Below are positions 35,805 to 41,128 of a stretch of 41,128 nucleotides of DNA, one piece after another. This stretch comes from an uncultured SAR86 cluster bacterium. GTDB lineage: Bacteria; Pseudomonadota; Gammaproteobacteria; Magnimaribacterales; D2472. The position numbers and the translations under genes were made by a program. The notes beneath the pieces are model-generated. The model made no database searches and was not told where the DNA came from. It worked only from the letters and a program-made list of their open reading frames with translations. How positions within the stretch are numbered: position 1 is the first letter of the stretch; each line of letters opens with the position of its first letter. The DNA lies in NCBI GenBank assembly GCA_902591665.1, contig CACJBO010000003.1:1-41128 (forward strand), written 5' to 3'.

Positions 35805-35824
35805 CTATATTTAGGGAGAATAAT

Positions 35825-37867
35825 ATGAAAAGAATACTTATTAATTCATCTTATGGTGATGAATTGCGCGTAGCACTAGTTGATGGTGCTAAATTATATG
35901 ATTTTGATACAGAATCACCGGATAAAGTCCTTTTAAAAGGAAGCATTTTTAAAGCTACAGTTTCACGAATAGAATCCAGTTTAGATGCTGCATTTGTTAA
36001 TTTTGGATCAGAAAGACATGGCTTCTTGCCATTAAAAGATCTATCGAGTGAGTATTATAAAAAAACAAATGGTAAAAATGAATGTACACTTAAAGAAGGT
36101 CAAGAAATTGTAGTACAGGTTACAAAGGAAGAAAGAGGAACCAAAGGAGCTGCTCTAACAACTCAAATAGGTCTTGCTGGAAGATTTCTTGTCTTAATTC
36201 CTAACTCATCAAGATCAGGTGGTATATCTAGAAGAATAAGTGGTGAAGAAAGAGATCAGATTAAACAAGCTCTAGACTCAATAAATATTCCTGACAATAT
36301 GAGTGTCATTGTAAGAACAAATGGTCTTGGAAGAACTAGTGAGGAACTAAGCTTAGATTTAGCCTATTTGTTAGCTCTATGGGATGAAATTAATAACAAT
36401 ATTCCTAATACAGAAAGTCCTGCGCTAATTTATAGAGACGACAAATTAATAGTAAGGGTTGTAAAAGATTATTTTAAAGATGACATCGAAGAGATTTTAA
36501 TAGATGACAAAAACACTTTTAATGAAGCAAAAGAATTTATAGATGCTGTACTTCCAGATCATGCAGATAAGGTTATGTTGTATGAGGAAGAAATACCATT
36601 ATTTAATAGATACCAAATTGAATCACAAATTGAATTAGCTTTCCAAAGAGAAATATCTTTATCATCAGGAGGTTCGATTGTAATTGATCCAACTGAAGCC
36701 ATGACGGCTGTAGATGTTAACTCTGCAAGATCAACTAAAGGCAAGGATATCGAAGATACAGCATACAAAACGAACCTTGAAGCGGCAAAAGAAATTGCAA
36801 GACAGTTAAGATTAAGAGATGTTGGTGGATTGGTGGTTATAGATTTTATTGATATGTTAGATCAATCTCATCAAGAAAAAGTAGAAGCAGCTTTTAGAAA
36901 AGCTGTTTACTCTGATAGAGCAAGGGTTCAAATTTCAGGTATTTCTAAATTTGGTCTATTAGAGGTATCAAGACAAAGATTAAGACCCTCACTAAACGAA
37001 TCATATGATATTGAGCATGTATTAGTAAGAGGTCCAAGGTCGCTTGGTCAGTCAATCTTAAGAATAATTGGAGAGGATTCAGCAAAAGATAATACTGGTG
37101 AAATTCAAGTATATGTACCTTCAGATGTAGCAAGTTATTTATTGAACGAAAAAAGAAACGATATTATTAATATTGAAAAAACAAATAATATTAGAGTTCT
37201 TATAATAGCTGATCCTTATAAATCAAGACCATATTACAAAGTAGTTAGAGTTAAGGCTTCTGATATTAAAAATGTGGATTCGTATGACTTAACACCCGAA
37301 AGTCCTGAGCCAGATACAAGCTGGAGAGATAACAAAAATCAATCTAAGATGATGAAGCCTGTAGTTGATGGTATTAAGCCACCAAAAATGCCTAAAAAGA
37401 AAAAAGATGGTTTAGTGTCTTGGATTAAAAGTATTGCTGGCATTGATACAGAAGATAAGCCTAAAGCTAAAGCTAAGCCTAAAAGAGCTAATCAGAGTAG
37501 AAAAAGAAAACCGACTAATGGTAACAAACCAAAACAAAATCAGCCAAGAAACGTTAATAAAAAAAATATTTCCGGTAAACCAAAAAAGACTCCACAAAAG
37601 AAAAAAGAGCCTAATAAATTGAAAACTGATTCTGGTAATAACAAAACTCTAGAAAAGAAAAAAAACATTGATGCGAAGCCTAAAGATAAGGCGCCAAAAA
37701 AAGAAAGGGTGAATAAAGAACAATCTAACAAGCCAAAACCGTTTAAAAAAGAAATGGATAAAGCTCCGTCTAAAAAAGAACCTGCTATTAAAGAGATTGT
37801 TAAAGAGCCAAAGATTAAAAAAGAGATACCTACAAGAGCTGCTAACGATCCGAGATACAAGAATTAA
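35825..37867 (+). CDS. rne: Ribonuclease E, no zinc-link, short C-terminal tail
   Basis: RNase E is the main endonuclease of mRNA decay and rRNA/tRNA maturation. The 680-residue protein has an S1 domain (about 35-115), a 5'-sensor region, and a DNase-I-like catalytic part with D297 (AVDVNSAR) and D340 (VVIDFIDM), matching E. coli D303 and D346. The CPRC zinc-link that follows RQRLRPSL in E. coli is replaced by HVLVRGPRSLGQ (about 397-409), with no cysteine and about six residues fewer. After about residue 490 comes a Lys/Pro/Asn-rich tail of 190 residues with an amphipathic DGLVSWIKSIAGI segment (528-540), like the membrane-targeting helix, and a terminal RAANDPRYKN. RNase G lacks such a tail. 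The end overlaps nudC by 26 bases. Confidence 0.95.
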   Translation: MKRILINSSYGDELRVALVDGAKLYDFDTESPDKVLLKGSIFKATVSRIESSLDAAFVNFGSERHGFLPLKDLSSEYYKKTNGKNECTLKEGQEIVVQVTKEERGTKGAALTTQIGLAGRFLVLIPNSSRSGGISRRISGEERDQIKQALDSINIPDNMSVIVRTNGLGRTSEELSLDLAYLLALWDEINNNIPNTESPALIYRDDKLIVRVVKDYFKDDIEEILIDDKNTFNEAKEFIDAVLPDHADKVMLYEEEIPLFNRYQIESQIELAFQREISLSSGGSIVIDPTEAMTAVDVNSARSTKGKDIEDTAYKTNLEAAKEIARQLRLRDVGGLVVIDFIDMLDQSHQEKVEAAFRKAVYSDRARVQISGISKFGLLEVSRQRLRPSLNESYDIEHVLVRGPRSLGQSILRIIGEDSAKDNTGEIQVYVPSDVASYLLNEKRNDIINIEKTNNIRVLIIADPYKSRPYYKVVRVKASDIKNVDSYDLTPESPEPDTSWRDNKNQSKMMKPVVDGIKPPKMPKKKKDGLVSWIKSIAGIDTEDKPKAKAKPKRANQSRKRKPTNGNKPKQNQPRNVNKKNISGKPKKTPQKKKEPNKLKTDSGNNKTLEKKKNIDAKPKDKAPKKERVNKEQSNKPKPFKKEMDKAPSKKEPAIKEIVKEPKIKKEIPTRAANDPRYKN

Positions 37868-38657
37868 TCAAGCGTCCAGAAAGTGTTGAGTTAGGCGGTA
37901 TATTAGGCAAATTATCTATATCAAACCATTTTGCATCAATAATTTCACTTCCATCTACTTTGATGTCCCCTGATTCATAATCGCATGTGTATGCAAGCAT
38001 GAGTTGACTAGGAAAAGGCCATGCCTGACTTGCAAAGTAATTAATATTATTAACCTTAAGGGAAACTTCTTCAAAAACTTCACGAATCACTGTTTCTTCT
38101 GCAGTTTCAGAAACCTCTATAAATCCAGCTAATGCACTATATAGACCTTCTGGAAAAAGAGCATTTCTTGCTAATAGAATTTGATTATCTTTTTTAATTA
38201 AAGCTAAGACACATGGAGATATTTTTGGATAAATCATTAAATTATTGCATTTGCAAAACATAGCCTCCTCAGTTGAATCAAATTCCATAACTGAACCGCA
38301 ATAACCACAATGCTTACTACTGTTTAGATAATGAAGCAACTGATTTGCCCTACCTACAAGCCCTAAATCTTTTTCAGATAATATTGTCATTAAATATCTT
38401 AGGTCATACTCCACTAAGGATTGATAACCTTGATTTGAAAGACTAAAAGATTCATTTGATAAATCAGCAGCATAGATGTTCATATTATTATCTTGGGCAA
38501 TGCCAATTTTTTTAAATTCAAAATTGGTAAAATTTAAAAATGATGAATTTAAAAGAAATGTTTTATCATTTAAATCATATACAACCTTATTATTTATAAA
38601 AATAATAAATAGATTTGAAATTTCAGGCTTAATGTCTAAAAATCTTTTAAAATGCAT
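37842..38657 (-). CDS. nudC: NADH pyrophosphatase / NAD-decapping NudC
   Basis: NudC splits NADH to NMNH and AMP and removes NAD caps from RNA. The 271-residue protein has a four-cysteine zinc site (HCGYCGS and FCKCNN), the Nudix box GFIEVSETAEETVIREVFEEV, and SQAWPFPSQ, the NudC-specific SQPWPFP motif with Ala for Pro. Length matches E. coli (257). The start codon is 26 bases from divergent nhaB; the end overlaps rne. Confidence 0.95.
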   Translation of the reverse strand: MHFKRFLDIKPEISNLFIIFINNKVVYDLNDKTFLLNSSFLNFTNFEFKKIGIAQDNNMNIYAADLSNESFSLSNQGYQSLVEYDLRYLMTILSEKDLGLVGRANQLLHYLNSSKHCGYCGSVMEFDSTEEAMFCKCNNLMIYPKISPCVLALIKKDNQILLARNALFPEGLYSALAGFIEVSETAEETVIREVFEEVSLKVNNINYFASQAWPFPSQLMLAYTCDYESGDIKVDGSEIIDAKWFDIDNLPNIPPNSTLSGRLINSCISDR

Positions 38658-38683
38658 AATTAATAATAAATTAAAATACTTAC

Positions 38684-40195
38684 ATGATTAGCGAAATACA
38701 AAAACTTTTTCTAGGTAACTCACCAATTTGGTACAAGCAGACTATTGTAGCTTTCTTAATAATTAATCCAATAGCCTTAGTGCTTTTTAATTCAATTGGA
38801 ATGAATGGCAATTTTATAGTTGGTTGGATGTTTTTACTTGAATTCATATTCACTCTAGCATTAGCACTCAAGTGCTATCCCCTTCAACCAGGAGGGTTAC
38901 TTGCTATTGAAGCTATAGTTCTAGGACTTACAACAACAAAAGGTATCTATTATGAAATTGAGCATAATCTTGAAGTAATTTTATTATTAATTTTTATGGT
39001 CGCTGGCATCTATTTTATGAAAAATTTGATGCTAACTATATTTACCAAACTGTTATTAAAAGTTAAATCTAAGATAAGTTTATCTTTGATGTTCTGTTTT
39101 GCTGCAGCTATCTTATCTGCATTCTTGGATGCTTTAACTGTTACTGCAGTACTTATTGGTGTAACAATTGGTTTTTATAGGGTCTACCACACAGTTTCAT
39201 CGGGTAAGGATTTTAGTAATAAAGATCATAACTATAATGATGACTCATCATTGTCAGATATTGGTGCTGAAGATCTTGAGTCTTTTAAAGCGTTCTTAAG
39301 AGACTTGGTTATGCATGGAGCTGTAGGTACCGCTCTTGGAGGAGTCTGTACAATTGTCGGTGAACCTCAGAATTTATTAATTGCAAAAGTTGCTGGATGG
39401 GAATTTATTGAATTCGTTATTCGAATGGCACCAGTAACTATGCCTGTATTTATAGCCGGTCTTTTAACCTGCTTTTTAGTAGAAAGATTTTCTATTGCTG
39501 GTTTTGGTAATCAATTGCCAGAGAGTGTAAGAAATATATTTAATGACTTTGATGTATATGAAACTCAAAATACAACGCTTCAGCATAAAGCAGAACTAGT
39601 TATAGAAACCTGTGTTGCTGTATTTTTAGTATTTGCATTGGCATTTCATGTTGCCGCTGTTGGACTAATTGGTCTTGCTGTAATAATTTTGTTAACTGCA
39701 TTTAAAGGTATTACAGAAGAACATCATCTTGGTGAAGCTTTTCACGAAGCACTGCCATTTACAGCCCTTCTCGCAGTTTTCTTTGCAATAGTAAGTGTTA
39801 TCAATGATCAGCAACTATTTTTACCTGTTATAAGTTATGTTTTAGCACAACCTTTAGATGTTCAGCCTCCATTATTTTTTGTTGCTAACGGCTTTTTATC
39901 AGCAATAAGTGATAATGTTTTTGTTGCTACAATTTATATTAATGAGGTTAAAGCAGCACTTGATAGTGGTGTTATTTCAAGAGAACAGTTTGATCTATTA
40001 GCTGTGTCAATTAATACAGGAACAAATATTCCGAGTATTGCGACTCCAAACGGACAGGCTGCATTTTTATTCTTGCTAACTTCTTCGCTTGCGCCATTGA
40101 TTAATTTATCTTATTTAAGAATGGTCATGATGGCCCTTCCATACACAATTGTTTTATCAATTGTTGGATTCTTATCCATCGTATATCTATTGTAG
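38684..40195 (+). CDS. nhaB: Na+/H+ antiporter NhaB
   Basis: NhaB exports Na+ in exchange for protons. The 503-residue hydrophobic protein follows the E. coli sequence closely from the N terminus: [35 protein letters not shown] interrupted by variable residues, [18 protein letters not shown] and [22 protein letters not shown]-terminal [15 protein letters not shown] block is also present. It complements the Na+-NQR in sodium handling. The dusA gene starts two bases after the stop, suggesting cotranscription. Confidence 0.96.
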   Translation: MISEIQKLFLGNSPIWYKQTIVAFLIINPIALVLFNSIGMNGNFIVGWMFLLEFIFTLALALKCYPLQPGGLLAIEAIVLGLTTTKGIYYEIEHNLEVILLLIFMVAGIYFMKNLMLTIFTKLLLKVKSKISLSLMFCFAAAILSAFLDALTVTAVLIGVTIGFYRVYHTVSSGKDFSNKDHNYNDDSSLSDIGAEDLESFKAFLRDLVMHGAVGTALGGVCTIVGEPQNLLIAKVAGWEFIEFVIRMAPVTMPVFIAGLLTCFLVERFSIAGFGNQLPESVRNIFNDFDVYETQNTTLQHKAELVIETCVAVFLVFALAFHVAAVGLIGLAVIILLTAFKGITEEHHLGEAFHEALPFTALLAVFFAIVSVINDQQLFLPVISYVLAQPLDVQPPLFFVANGFLSAISDNVFVATIYINEVKAALDSGVISREQFDLLAVSINTGTNIPSIATPNGQAAFLFLLTSSLAPLINLSYLRMVMMALPYTIVLSIVGFLSIVYLL

Positions 40196-40197
40196 GA

Positions 40198-41128
40198 ATG
40201 TCTTATTCAAACATGCATAAGGCATCTATTGCTCCAATGATGCAATATACTGATATGCACGACAGATATCTTCTAAGATTAATCTCTAAAAAAGTCTTTT
40301 TATATACTGAAATGGTTACAACCGGAGCCATTCTTTATGGCAAATGTTTCCATCAACTAGAGTTCAATAAAGAGGAGCATCCTGTTGCAATTCAGCTTGG
40401 AGGTTCTGATGTTGATGATTTGGTTAAATCTGCAAAAATAGCCGAGGATTATGGTTACGATGAAATCAATTTAAATGTTGGCTGCCCATCTGATAGAGTT
40501 CAAAAAGGTAGATTTGGTGCCTGTTTAATGCTTGAGCCGGACCATGTAGCAGAGTGTTTAAATGCAATGCAAACAAATGTTAAGGTTCCAGTAACTATAA
40601 AGTGTAGACTTGGAGTTGACCATCATGAAGATTATGAATTTTTATATAATTTTGTAAATATTGTTCAAAATGCTGGGATTAAGCATTTTATCATTCATGC
40701 ACGAAATGGTATTTTGAAAGGATTGAGTCCAAGACAAAATAGACATATTCCCCCGCTTAAATACGATTATGTTTATCAATTAAAAAAAGATTTTCCTAAT
40801 CTAAACATTACAATAAATGGCGGTATTAAAACTATAGATGAATGCAAAGAACATCTTAAATATGTTGACGGTGTGATGATTGGAAGAGCGGCTTATGAGA
40901 ACCCCTTTTTAATAAAAGACATTGATACAGAACTATATGGTATTGAATCAAATGTAAATTCTAAAAAATCTATTCTTAATCAGTATTTAGATTATGTTGA
41001 AGACAAACTTCAAGAAGGCCATGACTTATCAAGAATGATGAAACACCTTTTTGGCCTATCGCGAGGTGATAAATTTGCAAAAACTTTTAGGATTAAGATT
41101 TTAGAAGTAATAAAAAAAGAATCTCTTG
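40198..41128 (+). CDS. dusA: tRNA-dihydrouridine synthase DusA, 3' end outside window
   Basis: DusA reduces uridines 20/20a of tRNA with FMN and NADPH. About 310 codons are present and the frame runs off the window without a stop. Seen are SIAPMMQYTDMHDRYLLRLIS, YTEMVTTGAI, QLGG, the catalytic cysteine in NLNVGCPSDRVQKGRFGACLM, IHARNGILKGLSPRQNR, and the FMN-phosphate loop INGGI. This matches DusA rather than DusB or DusC. ATG 40198 follows nhaB by two bases, but AGGA abuts it; ATG 40213 is an alternative start. Confidence 0.94.
   Translation, partial: MSYSNMHKASIAPMMQYTDMHDRYLLRLISKKVFLYTEMVTTGAILYGKCFHQLEFNKEEHPVAIQLGGSDVDDLVKSAKIAEDYGYDEINLNVGCPSDRVQKGRFGACLMLEPDHVAECLNAMQTNVKVPVTIKCRLGVDHHEDYEFLYNFVNIVQNAGIKHFIIHARNGILKGLSPRQNRHIPPLKYDYVYQLKKDFPNLNITINGGIKTIDECKEHLKYVDGVMIGRAAYENPFLIKDIDTELYGIESNVNSKKSILNQYLDYVEDKLQEGHDLSRMMKHLFGLSRGDKFAKTFRIKILEVIKKESL

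Noticed and set aside
37540..37860. 106-codon minus-strand frame under the rne tail
   Set aside because: It is a hydrophobic Leu/Phe-rich mirror of the Lys-rich rne C-terminal coding region, produced by complementing AAA/AAG codons.
1..41128. CRISPR arrays, tRNA/rRNA genes, transposases, phage or toxin-antitoxin genes
   Set aside because: I saw no regularly spaced repeats, no tRNA cloverleaf, and no mobile or defence gene families; all long frames are accounted for by housekeeping or metabolic genes.

Overview
The window looks like a chromosomal segment of a streamlined, AT-rich marine gammaproteobacterium. I infer this from the low GC, the very short intergenic spaces, the sodium bioenergetics (Na+-NQR, NhaB, a sodium:amino-acid symporter), a surface laminarinase-type lipoprotein, and gammaproteobacterial gene sets (NfuA, CsiV next to mfd, TrmA, NudC, NhaB, DusA, RNase E divergent from RluC). 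A SAR86-type lineage is plausible but not proven here. I saw no tRNA or rRNA gene, CRISPR array, insertion sequence, phage gene or clear sign of recent transfer. No stretch longer than about 200 bases lacks a gene; the longest is the rne leader (35631-35824).

Left part (1-13566): the 3' end of purB and isocitrate lyase (aceA) lie on the plus strand. On the minus strand an uninterrupted Na+-NQR operon runs nqrA-B-C-D-E-F-apbE-nqrM, carrying the structural genes plus the FMN transferase and the NqrM maturation factor. Upstream of it are a long-form GAPDH and a two-gene acyl-CoA dehydrogenase whose subunits look complementary (heteromeric).

Middle part (13642-29878): mfd and csiV (plus); nfuA (minus); a small DUF2970-like membrane protein and trmA (plus); a strongly translated 142-aa membrane protein of unknown function with its own promoter and terminator; then a compact histidine operon: a TrpR-family regulator, hisG (long form), a HisD-HisB fusion, hisH, hisA, hisF, hisIE. 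hisC and a histidinol-phosphatase gene are not in the cluster. Converging on it are a GH16 lipoprotein, an AGCS symporter with an unusual insertion, and a glutaredoxin. A short-chain dehydrogenase points the other way.

Right part (29862-41128): a condensed fatty-acid/cell-envelope cluster on the minus strand (rluC-rpmF-fabD-fabG-acpP-mltG-tmk-holB) lacks plsX, fabH, fabF and pabC, which sit there in E. coli. rne is divergent from rluC with a structured leader. Then come nudC (minus), nhaB and a partial dusA (plus).

Most notable points: the HisD-HisB fusion; a TrpR-box-like operator in front of the his operon; an RNase E without the zinc-link cysteines and with a short C-terminal tail; an 8+8 bp palindrome over the aceA -35 box; a two-subunit acyl-CoA dehydrogenase; a symporter with a ~110-residue insertion; and convergent gene ends that all overlap or abut.
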